Shown one piece after another: positions 18,518 through 27,554 of a DNA stretch of 55,650 nt (position 1 is the first letter of the stretch; each line of letters starts with the position of its first letter). The stretch covers positions 1 through 55,650 of the forward strand of contig CASFJL010000006.1 in NCBI GenBank assembly GCA_949295005.1, written 5' to 3'. This stretch comes from an uncultured Pseudomonadota bacterium (GTDB lineage: Bacteria; Pseudomonadota; Alphaproteobacteria; RF32; CAG-239). The position numbers and the translations under genes were made by a program. A model generated the notes under the pieces. It saw only the letters and a list, made by a program, of their open reading frames with translations. It ran no database searches and had not been told where the DNA came from.

Positions 18518-19451
18518 AAAATCAATTATATATTTAATCTTAACAACCATATTTTTTGTTTTTTTGGGCTTGTACTTGCAAAAAGAACAAAGCCAAACTT
18601 ATCAGCAAGCACAAACAGGGCGTTTTTTATTTGAAAAAACCAATTTAGAAGGAACAAAAATTGGCAAAATAATTGTCAAAAACCAAAATATGCAAGTTAC
18701 TTTAAGTATGCAGAACAAGTTTTGGCGAGTAAAAGAAGCCGATGATTATTTTGCAGATATATTATCCGTTAATATGTTAATACATGGCATCAACACTTCT
18801 AAAATTGCAATGGTTTATGATAAAGAACCACCTCAAGACAGCAAAAATGAATTTGAAATCAGCACGTATGATACAAAAAATCAACTTTTAGATAGTATTG
18901 TTATTGGGAAGAAAATAAATAACTACTATTACGCACAAGAAAAAAACACAAAAAAATCTTATATGGTATCGGGAGATTTTGCGCTTTCTAACCAATTAAG
19001 ACATTGGTTACAACAGCCCTTATTAAGTTTATTGGAAAAAAATATTCAAACCGTTATTTTGGTCTCCAAAACAGGGCAACAATTAGCCTTCAAACCGGAA
19101 GGAATGCAAAATTTCTATAATACATACCAACAAAAAACAAATATTGTCAGTTTTTTAGATAAATTTGTTAATTTTACTTATTTGAATGTCAAAAACATAT
19201 CAAACACACCACTTAAAGATGTGGAAAAAAACAGAGCAATAATTATATATACGGACACAGGCATCATTTATAACATTTCATTATACAAAATAGAAGATGA
19301 TTATTGGATAGAACCTGAAATGCAAATTTCAAAATTGCCTCTCAAAGCCGGATATAGTTATTACAAAGACAGCAAAATGCTCTATAACGGTTGGGCTTTT
19401 AAAATAGACCGGCAATTAGGCTCATTTTTAAACACATATAATATAAGATAA
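18510..19451 (+). CDS. DUF4340-domain protein of the ABC cluster
   Basis: 313 aa with one N-terminal membrane helix (about 5-20) and an extracytoplasmic beta-rich region. The DUF4340 pattern is seen in GKIIVKNQNMQVTLSMQNKFWRV (quoted in two parts: KIIVKNQN and WRVKEADDYFAD) and the following alpha/beta repeat. DUF4340 proteins usually accompany GldG-like proteins and are thought to act in the periplasm beside the exporter. It overlaps gldG-like by 8 nt and is followed 5 nt later by the kinase. Confidence 0.8.
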   Translation: MNKKSIIYLILTTIFFVFLGLYLQKEQSQTYQQAQTGRFLFEKTNLEGTKIGKIIVKNQNMQVTLSMQNKFWRVKEADDYFADILSVNMLIHGINTSKIAMVYDKEPPQDSKNEFEISTYDTKNQLLDSIVIGKKINNYYYAQEKNTKKSYMVSGDFALSNQLRHWLQQPLLSLLEKNIQTVILVSKTGQQLAFKPEGMQNFYNTYQQKTNIVSFLDKFVNFTYLNVKNISNTPLKDVEKNRAIIIYTDTGIIYNISLYKIEDDYWIEPEMQISKLPLKAGYSYYKDSKMLYNGWAFKIDRQLGSFLNTYNIR

Positions 19452-19456
19452 AAGAA

Positions 19457-20833
19457 ATGAAACACATAGATAGTTTGGCAGACATAACAGAAGATATATT
19501 GATTGTATGTGATAATACGGGAAAGATTATAACACATAACAATCATATAGATAAAATTGCTCATTTTTCAGATTTTGAAAATATTTCAGAAATTTTAACA
19601 GATTATCAAAACAACTTATTATTTTATTATATAACTGAAAGCATAAACCAACAAAAACCGCAAAAATTGGAATTACAAATTAATCATTCCATATATAACA
19701 TAAATTTATATCCCTCAGGCAATAATATTGCTGTTTGTTTGAGCAATATTAATCAAGAATATCAACTCAGACAATCATTATATGAAACCTTATATAGATT
19801 GGATTTTGCATCAAAAATAGCCAAAATGGGATATTGGGAGCTGGATTTAACAACAAGAAAGCTTTCATGGTCAAAAGAGATGTTTCGGTTGTTTGGCATA
19901 AAATCAGAAGAAAATAAAGTTAATAGAAATATCATAAAAAAAATAATACATAAACAAGATTGGCCAAAATACAAAGAAAAACTTCATCAATTAGTCAGAA
20001 ACGGCAAAGCAATAGAAGGCGTTGTCCGCTTATTGAATACAGATAAAAAAATTATCTATTGCAGATACAAAGCAGATATTATTCACAATGAATATTCAAA
20101 AAAAATAATGGGAACATTTCAAGATATAACAGAATTAATGGAAATTCAGCAAACTCTGGAAAAAGCTAAAAAAACCGTAGAGTTAATAAATAAAAACAAA
20201 ACAGATTTTTTGGCGCAAACCAGTCATGATATGCAACAACCCATGTCAGCCTTATCATTATTTATTGAAAATTTATTAGAAGCAAATTTAGATAATCGTC
20301 AACAAATTTTGGTAGGAAAAATTCATGATTCCGCCATTTCTTTGCAAAGTTTTTTAAATAGCTTGCTAGATGTTAGTAAAATTGAACAAAATGAACTTTC
20401 CTTAAAAAAAGAAAAAATAATACTTCAGTCTATATTTGAAAAATTATTTTCAAATTATGAAAAAATTGCTCAAGAAAAAAACATTCAAATAAAAATAGTC
20501 AACACTTCAGAAATTATTTATTCAGATTCATTTTTGCTGGAAAGATTGTTGAACAATTATGTTAATAACGCCATAAAATATAGCAAAAACAAAATATTGT
20601 TAGGAATAAAAAGATATAAAAATCACAAATATATATGTGTTGTAGATAACGGTTCAGGCATTCTAAAACAAGAACAAAAGTTCATATTTAATGAATATTA
20701 TCAAGGTAAAAATCATCAAGAGGGTAGTGGATTAGGATTATACATTGTCAAAAAAATTGCCAACATTCTTAGATTGGAAGTTGGCGTAAAATCAAAAATC
20801 AAAAAAGGTTCTTGTTTTTATATCAAAATTTAG
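19457..20833 (+). CDS. PAS-domain sensor histidine kinase
   Basis: 458 aa, no membrane helix, so cytoplasmic. A PAS-like N-terminal region (about 5-100), a second PAS domain (about 122-226, MGYWELDLTTRKLSWS and FQDITELME), then HisKA with H-box SHDMQQPM (His257) and HATPase_c with N-box NNYVNNAIKYS, G1 VDNGSGI and G2 GSGLGLYIVKKI. No receiver or HPt domain and no response regulator gene nearby. Its 5-nt distance from the DUF4340 gene puts it in the ABC operon, suggesting that transport and signalling are linked; the signal is unknown. Confidence 0.9.
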   Translation: MKHIDSLADITEDILIVCDNTGKIITHNNHIDKIAHFSDFENISEILTDYQNNLLFYYITESINQQKPQKLELQINHSIYNINLYPSGNNIAVCLSNINQEYQLRQSLYETLYRLDFASKIAKMGYWELDLTTRKLSWSKEMFRLFGIKSEENKVNRNIIKKIIHKQDWPKYKEKLHQLVRNGKAIEGVVRLLNTDKKIIYCRYKADIIHNEYSKKIMGTFQDITELMEIQQTLEKAKKTVELINKNKTDFLAQTSHDMQQPMSALSLFIENLLEANLDNRQQILVGKIHDSAISLQSFLNSLLDVSKIEQNELSLKKEKIILQSIFEKLFSNYEKIAQEKNIQIKIVNTSEIIYSDSFLLERLLNNYVNNAIKYSKNKILLGIKRYKNHKYICVVDNGSGILKQEQKFIFNEYYQGKNHQEGSGLGLYIVKKIANILRLEVGVKSKIKKGSCFYIKI

Positions 20834-21279
20834 TTTTCACTATTATAATTTTTTAAGATAACATCCATATCTTTATTTTGTCTTTTAGTGAGTTCTAACA
20901 CACATTCCACAGCGCTAAGTTGTTCAACAATACCTTCATTAGTGTTCGGAGATGAAGAATATCCATAAAGAGAACAATAACGATCACGGTAAGCCAACCA
21001 CTCATCTAAAAGATTTTTAAAGTTTCCGGAATACATAAAAGTTCCCTGATTCCATGCATCAAAATCTTTATTAGAAGCAAGTTGTTCATACTTTTGTTCC
21101 ACCATATTCATAATTCTTTGGGTTTCTTGAGTAATGCAAGCTTTAATTTTAATACTGTTTCCTTCAGATTGGTCAATACAAGAGTCATAAGCAGAAGTTT
21201 GAGATAAATTCTGTGCATTAACTTGTATAGCAAATATGCTAACCAAAACCAAAGAAAGAGAAAGACGTTTCCAATTCAT
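20830..21279 (-). CDS. LprI-like (DUF1311) secreted protein
   Basis: 149 aa with a signal peptide ending near NAQ. Six or so cysteines occur in DUF1311-like positions: YDSCIDQS, KACITQET, DRYCSLY and VECVLELTKRQ, with the WLAYRDRYC segment typical of the family. Members include lysozyme inhibitors such as LprI, but most have no tested function. It overlaps the kinase stop region tail to tail by 4 nt. Mature protein is predicted periplasmic and disulfide-bonded; the DsbD-like gene nearby could be relevant. Confidence 0.75.
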   Translation of the reverse strand: MNWKRLSLSLVLVSIFAIQVNAQNLSQTSAYDSCIDQSEGNSIKIKACITQETQRIMNMVEQKYEQLASNKDFDAWNQGTFMYSGNFKNLLDEWLAYRDRYCSLYGYSSSPNTNEGIVEQLSAVECVLELTKRQNKDMDVILKNYNSEN

Positions 21280-21374
21280 AATATAATCCTTTCAATACAC
21301 ATATAAAAATATTTTATAAGAATAATATTAAACTTGGGTTAATTAAAAAAATATAAAATAACAAAAAAAATTTG

Positions 21375-21403
21375 TTGCAAAAATAAATAATGGGGGGTAT
21401 ATT
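21375..21403 (+). promoter_or_regulatory. candidate sigma-70 promoter for tRNA-Lys
   Basis: TTGCAA (21375-21380) and TATATT (21398-21403) are 17 nt apart and end 12 nt before the tRNA 5' end. Confidence 0.5.
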
Positions 21404-21415
21404 GCGCTGTGTTAT

Positions 21416-21491
21416 GGGTGCGTAGCTCAGTTGGTAGAGCAACTGACTCTTAATCAGTGGGTCTGGGGTTCGAACCCCCACGCGCCTACCA
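21416..21491 (+). tRNA. tRNA-Lys (CUU anticodon)
   Basis: A 76-nt cloverleaf: acceptor GGGTGCG pairs with CGCGCCT, the D-arm has GCTCAGTTGGTAGAGC, the anticodon stem ACTGA/TCAGT holds loop CTCTTAA (anticodon CTT), the T-arm TGGGG/CCCCA has loop TTCGAAC, and CCA is encoded. Confidence 0.96.
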
Positions 21492-21499
21492 TTGAAAAT

Positions 21500-21534
21500 A
21501 AAGGCTTTCAAAGATTTTGAAAGCCTTTTAATTT
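21500..21534 (+). terminator. Rho-independent terminator after tRNA-Lys
   Basis: AAAGGCTTTCAAA / TTTGAAAGCCTTT inverted repeat followed by TTAATTTT. It lies 8 nt past the tRNA and could also serve the minus-strand reductase gene that ends at 21551. Confidence 0.8.
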
Positions 21535-21550
21535 TGCTAAAATTTAATCT

Positions 21551-23158
21551 TTAATTAAGTTCTTTTTTCAAAATATCTTTAGAAAGCAATTGTGGCAAAA
21601 TTTTATAATCCTGACCTTCACCGGTATAATAAATATATAAAGGAATACTTTTTCTACCATATGCCTCCAAAGCTTTTGACACATTTTCATCATGATTTGT
21701 CCAATCAGCAACAAACAAATGAATATTCTTATCTTGCACAATCTGAGCAAATGCATCTGATTGTAAAGCAATTTTTTTATTAACCAAGCATGTAATGCAC
21801 CATTTAGCCGTAAAATCTATAAAAACTTTTTTATTGTTTTTAACCAAATTTTCTACTTTAACAGAATCAAATTTCTGCCAATTCATATTCTGAAAAACTT
21901 CATCTTGCTTTGATGTTAATTGGCTAAACAAGACCCATATCAACCAAACAACCGTAAAGAATACGGGAATTGCAAAAATCTTCTTAAAAATTTCCATCCA
22001 TTTTCCGGGTTTTGGCAAAATTTTATGCACTGCCTTTGGATAAAATCCAGCCAATGTAAAAGGCAACGCATACCCCAAACTTAAAGACAAAAATATCGGA
22101 TAATAAATATATATAGGTTGAGATAAGGTATAACCAATGGCGATTCCCATAAAAGGAGCAGTACAAGGACTTGCGACCAAAACGGCAAAAAAACCGGTCA
22201 CAAATGCATTTATTTTTCTTTTTGTAAAAGAAATACGTCCGACATGATTTGCAAACGGATTATTAACACTAACCAAATCTAAAAGCATCAAAAAAATAAT
22301 GCTGAAAATAACAATCATAACAAAAACAAAAATCGGAGACTGCAACTGGAAGCCCCAGCCAACATCTTCACCTTTATTTCTAAGCCAAATAAGAATAGTG
22401 GCCATAAGCAAAAAAGAAGTTACAACACCTGCAAAATAAATTAAAGCTTCAATTCTGCACTTGATTTTATTGTATGTTCCTTGAGCCAAAGATACGGCTT
22501 TTAATGTTAATATCGGAAAAACACAAGGCATAAAATTAAGAATCAATCCTCCCATAAAAGCCATAAACAAAACGCCCAAAAAGCTTTGTTTTTCAACATC
22601 AGATTTTTCTTGTTTGAACATTTTTTGAGAAGAAATAAGTTCATCTGCAAAATTTTCATTAATTACCGTGTTCTTTTGAGTAGCAGGCAAAGTAAAGTTA
22701 AATAAAAACTTTTCAGGAACACACTCATCTTTGCAAGCCAACCAAGTAATTTTTCCACTAAAATTAAGACGTCCGCGAGCAGCCTCATAGGGTTTGATGG
22801 CTGTCTGATAATAAGCGACATCATCATAACCATATTGAACGATTCCTTCTGTTTCAAAACGCTTAAATCGGCTCCATTTTTCCGGCATGAGTTGAAACCA
22901 TTGAGGCAAGTTCCATTGCACTTGGGTTGGCACACCGATATCACCTACTTTTTGAGCAAAGATATGCCAACCGTTTTTCATTTCAAATTTAATTAAGATA
23001 TCCAAATTTTGATTTGGGTTAATTGCATCAAAGCTTGTATATAAAGTAACTTTAACCTTATCTGTCTCATAATTTTGAGAAAAAGCATATGCTTTACTAA
23101 GGCAAAGCAAATTAAGAGAAAATACACAAGTAATAAGCAAAAACCAAAATTTTTTCAT
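21551..23158 (-). CDS. dsbD: DsbD/ScsB-like protein-disulfide reductase
   Basis: 535 aa. A signal peptide (ends near AYA) leads to an N-terminal DsbD-alpha-like domain (about 28-160) with WLACKDECVPE, whose cysteine pair passes electrons to periplasmic partners. The membrane domain has about eight helices with the redox cysteines in MPCVFPILTLKA and VASPCTAPFMG. The C-terminal thioredoxin domain has WCITC. Together these move electrons from cytoplasmic thioredoxin to the periplasm. The N-terminal domain's GVPTQVQWNLP stretch is nearer to ScsB than to E. coli DsbD. It is co-transcribed with the phosphatidyltransferase (5-nt gap). Confidence 0.88.
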   Translation of the reverse strand: MKKFWFLLITCVFSLNLLCLSKAYAFSQNYETDKVKVTLYTSFDAINPNQNLDILIKFEMKNGWHIFAQKVGDIGVPTQVQWNLPQWFQLMPEKWSRFKRFETEGIVQYGYDDVAYYQTAIKPYEAARGRLNFSGKITWLACKDECVPEKFLFNFTLPATQKNTVINENFADELISSQKMFKQEKSDVEKQSFLGVLFMAFMGGLILNFMPCVFPILTLKAVSLAQGTYNKIKCRIEALIYFAGVVTSFLLMATILIWLRNKGEDVGWGFQLQSPIFVFVMIVIFSIIFLMLLDLVSVNNPFANHVGRISFTKRKINAFVTGFFAVLVASPCTAPFMGIAIGYTLSQPIYIYYPIFLSLSLGYALPFTLAGFYPKAVHKILPKPGKWMEIFKKIFAIPVFFTVVWLIWVLFSQLTSKQDEVFQNMNWQKFDSVKVENLVKNNKKVFIDFTAKWCITCLVNKKIALQSDAFAQIVQDKNIHLFVADWTNHDENVSKALEAYGRKSIPLYIYYTGEGQDYKILPQLLSKDILKKELN

Positions 23159-23163
23159 CTAAA

Positions 23164-23880
23164 TTAATCTTTCGAAGGGCGTTGAGCAATAACAAAATTA
23201 TAATAAGCCGCAATAACAACGCTGCATGCTTTTACAAAGCACAAAATTCCTAAAATAATTGCAATAAACAAAAATCCGGAAGGAATAAGGCACAAAACAA
23301 TCATAGCAATAAAGGTTTCAAACCCTTGTGCAAAACCACCTAAATAAAAAGGAGATTTTGCAATATCTAATTTATTTTTTGCTTTGTTTTTATAATCAAT
23401 AACCGCATAAGCCAACATTGCGCAGGCAGAAGAAGCAAAAGCAAAAAGCAAAAAAGTGGCGGCAACGGCATTTTGAGCCGGATTTGCCAATGCAAAACCA
23501 AAAATAATTCCAGCATAAAAAACATAATCCAGAGTAGCATCTAAAAACACGCCAAAATCCGTAATTTGAGAATGTCTGGCAAGAGCACCGTCCAGCGCAT
23601 CACACAAACGGTTAACCAAAATACAAATCAAAGCAGCAAAAAAATTGGACATAGCCAAAAAGTTAATAGCTAACAGCCCAATAACAAATCCTGCAATACT
23701 CACCATATTAGCCGTAATGCCGATTTTATGAAGATTTTTAGCCAAATGAGCCATTAACATATTGGATTTATCTAATATTTTTTCAGAAACAGATTTTATA
23801 AAGGATAAAAATTTAAGCATTTTTTGCCAAAATTTATTTTCTGTTAACTTAATTATCATTGATTTTAGTTTCTTTAACAT
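23164..23880 (-). CDS. CDP-alcohol phosphatidyltransferase family protein
   Basis: 238-aa polytopic membrane enzyme, about six helices. The active-site signature is LCDALDGALAR, then GVFLDATLD, which gives the DxxDGxxAR...GxxxDxxxD pattern with metal-binding aspartates. The family joins a CDP-linked lipid to an alcohol, for example in phospholipid synthesis; the alcohol acceptor cannot be deduced. The N-terminal 45 residues are basic and amphipathic. AAAGG precedes the start. It is the first gene of a two-gene unit with the DsbD-like reductase. Confidence 0.85.
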   Translation of the reverse strand: MLKKLKSMIIKLTENKFWQKMLKFLSFIKSVSEKILDKSNMLMAHLAKNLHKIGITANMVSIAGFVIGLLAINFLAMSNFFAALICILVNRLCDALDGALARHSQITDFGVFLDATLDYVFYAGIIFGFALANPAQNAVAATFLLFAFASSACAMLAYAVIDYKNKAKNKLDIAKSPFYLGGFAQGFETFIAMIVLCLIPSGFLFIAIILGILCFVKACSVVIAAYYNFVIAQRPSKD

Positions 23881-23972
23881 TATACTAACCTTTCAAAAAA
23901 AACTTCAATTATTAATTATGTTACAATAAAATAAAAATAATTAAAATACTCTAAATTCGGGTGTAAATAAAA

Positions 23973-24989
23973 ATGAAATTTTTAAGTTTTTTTATAGGGT
24001 TAATCGTCATTTGTGCGTGTTTGTTTTTCAATAAATATCACGCTAACAAACAGCAAACCATAACGGGGTATGTTTTTGGAACTTATTATGTTGTCAAAAT
24101 TTCCACACCCAAAGAAAATCCTCAAATAATTAAAGAAATTGATAAAATTTTTGCAAAAATCAACCAAAAATTATCTGTTTTTGAAAAAAACTCAGAAATA
24201 AATAAGTTAAATCAAGCAAAACACAAAATAAAAATTTCTCCTGAATTATACAAAATTATTAAAGTTTCACAAGAGATTCACAAGCAAACACAAGGTTATT
24301 TTGACCCAAGCATTTCTCCGTTAATAGAACTTTGGGGATTTGGAACCAATAAAACACATTCTCTACCGAATATAAATAAGATTAAGCAAAAACTATCTGA
24401 GACAGGTTTGTTAAAAATAAGATTAACCGATGATAATGAAGCATATAAAGAAAATCCGGCCATAAGCTTGAATTTATCTGCCATAGCCAAAGGATATGCC
24501 GTAGATATGGTTGCGGCAAAACTAAAAGAGATGGGGTATCACAATTTTTTAATTGATATTGGTGGAGAATTGAGCATTTCAGGTCAAAAAAACAACAAAC
24601 AAAAAGGGTGGAATATAGGTATTGCCACACCTCAAGAAAATACAATTGATAATGCACTTGCATTGGAATTAAGCAATATTTCCGTTGCTACTTCAGGAAA
24701 TTATAGAAATTTTTATTATATAGACGGCAAAAAATATGCGCATACACTTAACCCCAAAACAGGATATCCGGTGGTATATCACTTGTTATCTGTCAGCGTT
24801 TTTCATCCGCAATGTATGTATGCAGATGCCTATGCTACGGCAATGATGGCTATGGGGGAGGAAAAAGCACTCAAATTTGCCAACGAATATAAACTTCCGG
24901 CCATATTTATTATAAATACCCCCAATGATAAATTTAAAATTATTTATTCTCAAGAAGCCTCCAATATGTTAGGAGCAGAAAATGATTGA
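23973..24989 (+). CDS. apbE: FAD:protein FMN transferase
   Basis: 338 aa with an N-terminal membrane or lipoprotein signal (about 5-22, VICACLF). ApbE attaches FMN from FAD to Thr residues of RnfD and RnfG. Recognised motifs are YFDPSISPLIELWGFG, LNLSAIAKGYAVD, FLIDIGGELSISG and the C-terminal TSGNYRNF, HTLNPKTGYP and YADAYATAMMAMG, which contain the metal and FAD ligands. Its position as first gene of the rnf operon, overlapping rseC by 8 nt, fits flavinylation of the Rnf subunits. Confidence 0.93.
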   Translation: MKFLSFFIGLIVICACLFFNKYHANKQQTITGYVFGTYYVVKISTPKENPQIIKEIDKIFAKINQKLSVFEKNSEINKLNQAKHKIKISPELYKIIKVSQEIHKQTQGYFDPSISPLIELWGFGTNKTHSLPNINKIKQKLSETGLLKIRLTDDNEAYKENPAISLNLSAIAKGYAVDMVAAKLKEMGYHNFLIDIGGELSISGQKNNKQKGWNIGIATPQENTIDNALALELSNISVATSGNYRNFYYIDGKKYAHTLNPKTGYPVVYHLLSVSVFHPQCMYADAYATAMMAMGEEKALKFANEYKLPAIFIINTPNDKFKIIYSQEASNMLGAEND

Positions 24990-25392
24990 ACATAAAGCAA
25001 AAGTCATTGATGTTCAAAAAAACATCATTATAGCACAAATAACCATCAAAGAAGCTTGTCAATCTTGTGAAATTCGGCACAAATGCGGTATGTCACAGTC
25101 AAAAAAGAAAAACATCACAATCAAAACCACCCAACAAAATATAAAAATAGGGGATAATATAACTATTTTACTTTCAGAAAAACAAGCCAAATTTGCCTTG
25201 TTTTGGGCATATGTTGTGCCAATATTTTTAATGATTATGACCCTAATATTATGCTTAAAAAACAACATAACAGAAAATACAAGTGGTATATTTAGTATAA
25301 TTTGCTTGATTCCATATTATTTTGGTTTATGGTTTTATCATAATTTTTTTGCAAAAAAAATAACCTTTGAAATCAAAAAAGAAGATAATTGA
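24982..25392 (+). CDS. rseC: RseC/MucC-family protein (SoxR-reducing system)
   Basis: 136 aa. The N-terminus has a cysteine cluster (CQSCEIRHKCGMS) that could bind a metal cluster, and two hydrophobic helices (about 70-90 and 97-118) lie in the second half. RseC is linked in gammaproteobacteria to the Rnf/Rsx complex, which reduces SoxR; a homologue also leads Rnf operons elsewhere. It lies directly between apbE and rnfB with overlaps of 8 and 1 nt, so a role with Rnf is likely. Confidence 0.85.
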   Translation: MIEHKAKVIDVQKNIIIAQITIKEACQSCEIRHKCGMSQSKKKNITIKTTQQNIKIGDNITILLSEKQAKFALFWAYVVPIFLMIMTLILCLKNNITENTSGIFSIICLIPYYFGLWFYHNFFAKKITFEIKKEDN

Positions 25393-26234
25393 TGATTACA
25401 ATACTTTTTTCTAATGTGTTGATTGTAGGCGGAATTGCTTTTTTATCCGCCTTAATGTTGTATTTTATATCAAAAAAATTCAGTATTAAAGAAAACCCTG
25501 TTTTAGATAAAATAGAAAAAAGCTTGCCGGGAGCAAATTGCGGAGCTTGCGGCAAAGCCGGATGCAAAAATTTTGCCTTAGCGTGTATTGTGTCATCAAG
25601 AGAAGAGTTTGAAAATTTGTATTGTCCGGTCGGCGGAGCGGAAACAATGCAAAAAGTTGCAAAAATATTAGGTTTCAAAGCGCCAAAGAAAGAACCTCAG
25701 GTTGCCGTGTTAAAATGTAACGGAACATGTGATAATGCACCGATAAAATTACAATTTGATAAAATAATTTCTTGCCGTTTGGCAAACCAAATTTCTGTTG
25801 GACAAACAGAATGTCCCAACGGTTGTCTCCGTCTGGGAGATTGTGTAAAAGTATGCAAATTTGGTGCATTAAAAATAAATGAAAAGACACTCATTCCCGA
25901 AGTAGATGAAAGTAAATGCACGGCCTGTGGTGCCTGCGCCAGAATCTGTCCCAGAGGTTTGTTTGAAATCAGAGCCAAAGGAGAGGGAGGAAAAAGAGTT
26001 TACGTTGCTTGCAACAACAAGCAAAAAGGAGCGTTAGCCAGAAAAAACTGCAAAGCAGCTTGCATAGGTTGTATGAAATGTGCTAAAATTTGCAGCCAAA
26101 TTCAAATCAAAGACAATTTATCATACATACCAAGCGATGTATCTGCTGAAAAATATGGAGAAGAATTGGTAAAAAATTGTCCCACCGGTGCCATTATATT
26201 AAAAAACGCTCAATCTAAAAAGGAGCATTCATGA
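25392..26234 (+). CDS. rnfB: Rnf electron transport complex subunit B
   Basis: 280 aa. An N-terminal membrane helix (about 3-23) is followed by a 4Fe-4S domain of the CxxCG type (GANCGACGKAGC, then CPVGG). Two or three more clusters follow, including CTACGACARICPRG and CIGCMKCAKIC, and the C-terminal NCPTGAI. RnfB is the ferredoxin-facing subunit. The start is ATG at 25392, which overlaps the rseC stop (TGATG); the TTG just before it is less likely. The 4-nt overlap with rnfC is ATGA. Confidence 0.93.
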   Translation: MITILFSNVLIVGGIAFLSALMLYFISKKFSIKENPVLDKIEKSLPGANCGACGKAGCKNFALACIVSSREEFENLYCPVGGAETMQKVAKILGFKAPKKEPQVAVLKCNGTCDNAPIKLQFDKIISCRLANQISVGQTECPNGCLRLGDCVKVCKFGALKINEKTLIPEVDESKCTACGACARICPRGLFEIRAKGEGGKRVYVACNNKQKGALARKNCKAACIGCMKCAKICSQIQIKDNLSYIPSDVSAEKYGEELVKNCPTGAIILKNAQSKKEHS

Positions 26235-27553
26235 CAAAAACATTTTCCTTAGGTGGAATTTTTCCAAAAAAATATAAAATTACCTCAGAGATTCCGAGTA
26301 AAGACGCCGGTTTACCTGAATATGTATATATTCCGGTCAAGCAACATATCGGAACACCGGCCAAAATACTCGTCAACAAAGGAGACAAAGTCAAAGTTGG
26401 TACCTTGCTGGCAGATGCAGATGGTGTTATATCAGCAGATGTTCACTCTTCTGTATCGGGAGAAGTTATAAGAATAGATGAAACAGAAGCCGCATCTGGT
26501 TACTTTGAAAATATGATAACAATCAAAGTACAAGGAGATGAAGCTGAAGATTATATTGATTTAAGCCAAACACTTTGCAAAGAGATACCTGAAACGCCAC
26601 AAGAGATTATAGACAAAATAAGAAAAGCCGGCGTTGTCGGTATGGGTGGAGCAGGGTATCCAACCCCGATTAAAGATACCATTCCTCAAGACAAAAAAAT
26701 AGATATTTTAATTATCAATGGCATAGAATGTGAGCCGTGGCTAACATCTGATGATAGGTTAATGGTTGAAAAAGCAGAAGAAATTGTTATCGGAGCTAAA
26801 ATCCTTAACAAATTATTTGGCATTCAAAATGCCATAATAGCTATTGATGAAAATAAACTAAAGGCCATTGATATCATAAGCAATATAACCAAAAGATATG
26901 TCGGAGTTAATGTCAGAGTCTGCAAAACAAAATACCCGCAAGGAGGAGAAAAACAATTAATATCTGCCATAACCGGAAGAGAAGTTCCCTCTGGCAAATT
27001 GCCTATGGATATAGGGTGTTTGGTACAAAATGTTGGTACTGTTTTTGCTGTTTATGAAGCTGTGATGAAAAACAAACCTTTATATGAGCGTTATGTTACG
27101 GTCAGTGGAGATATGTGCAAAACGCCACAAACTTTCAAAGTCAGAATAGGAACACCGATAAGTTTTTTAATAGACCAATGTGGCGGTTATGATGAAAAAA
27201 CGGCACAAATCATTTTGGGCGGTCCCATGATGGGAAATTCTATCATCCATACGCAAGCCCCCATCACCAAAACAAGTTCAGGTGTTTTACTTTTGTCCAA
27301 TGAATTATCCAAACGCCCCACACCAACAGATTGCATTCGTTGCGGCAAATGCGTAGATTCTTGCCCTATGGGGTTAAGACCATATTTAATTGGCATATAT
27401 ACAAGAAACAATTTATTAGAAGAATTAAAAAGCATTCATGCGCAAGATTGTATAGAATGTGGTTGTTGCGCTTATATATGTCCGGCCAGAATACCTTTAT
27501 TAGACTTTTGCAAACTTGCCAAAATAGAACTCAAAAACAAACAAGGAAAATAA
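26231..27553 (+). CDS. rnfC: Rnf electron transport complex subunit C
   Basis: 440-aa peripheral NADH-side subunit. The N-terminal barrel-sandwich segment (about 30-95), an NAD/FMN binding Rossmann-like core (about 130-260, with GVVGMGGAGYPTP), a SLBB-type domain, then two 4Fe-4S sites CIRCGKCVDSCPMG and CIECGCCAYICPAR. Length is typical of the short RnfC without the alanine-rich tail. It sits 1 nt from rnfD. Confidence 0.94.
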   Translation: MTKTFSLGGIFPKKYKITSEIPSKDAGLPEYVYIPVKQHIGTPAKILVNKGDKVKVGTLLADADGVISADVHSSVSGEVIRIDETEAASGYFENMITIKVQGDEAEDYIDLSQTLCKEIPETPQEIIDKIRKAGVVGMGGAGYPTPIKDTIPQDKKIDILIINGIECEPWLTSDDRLMVEKAEEIVIGAKILNKLFGIQNAIIAIDENKLKAIDIISNITKRYVGVNVRVCKTKYPQGGEKQLISAITGREVPSGKLPMDIGCLVQNVGTVFAVYEAVMKNKPLYERYVTVSGDMCKTPQTFKVRIGTPISFLIDQCGGYDEKTAQIILGGPMMGNSIIHTQAPITKTSSGVLLLSNELSKRPTPTDCIRCGKCVDSCPMGLRPYLIGIYTRNNLLEELKSIHAQDCIECGCCAYICPARIPLLDFCKLAKIELKNKQGK

Positions 27554-27554
27554 A

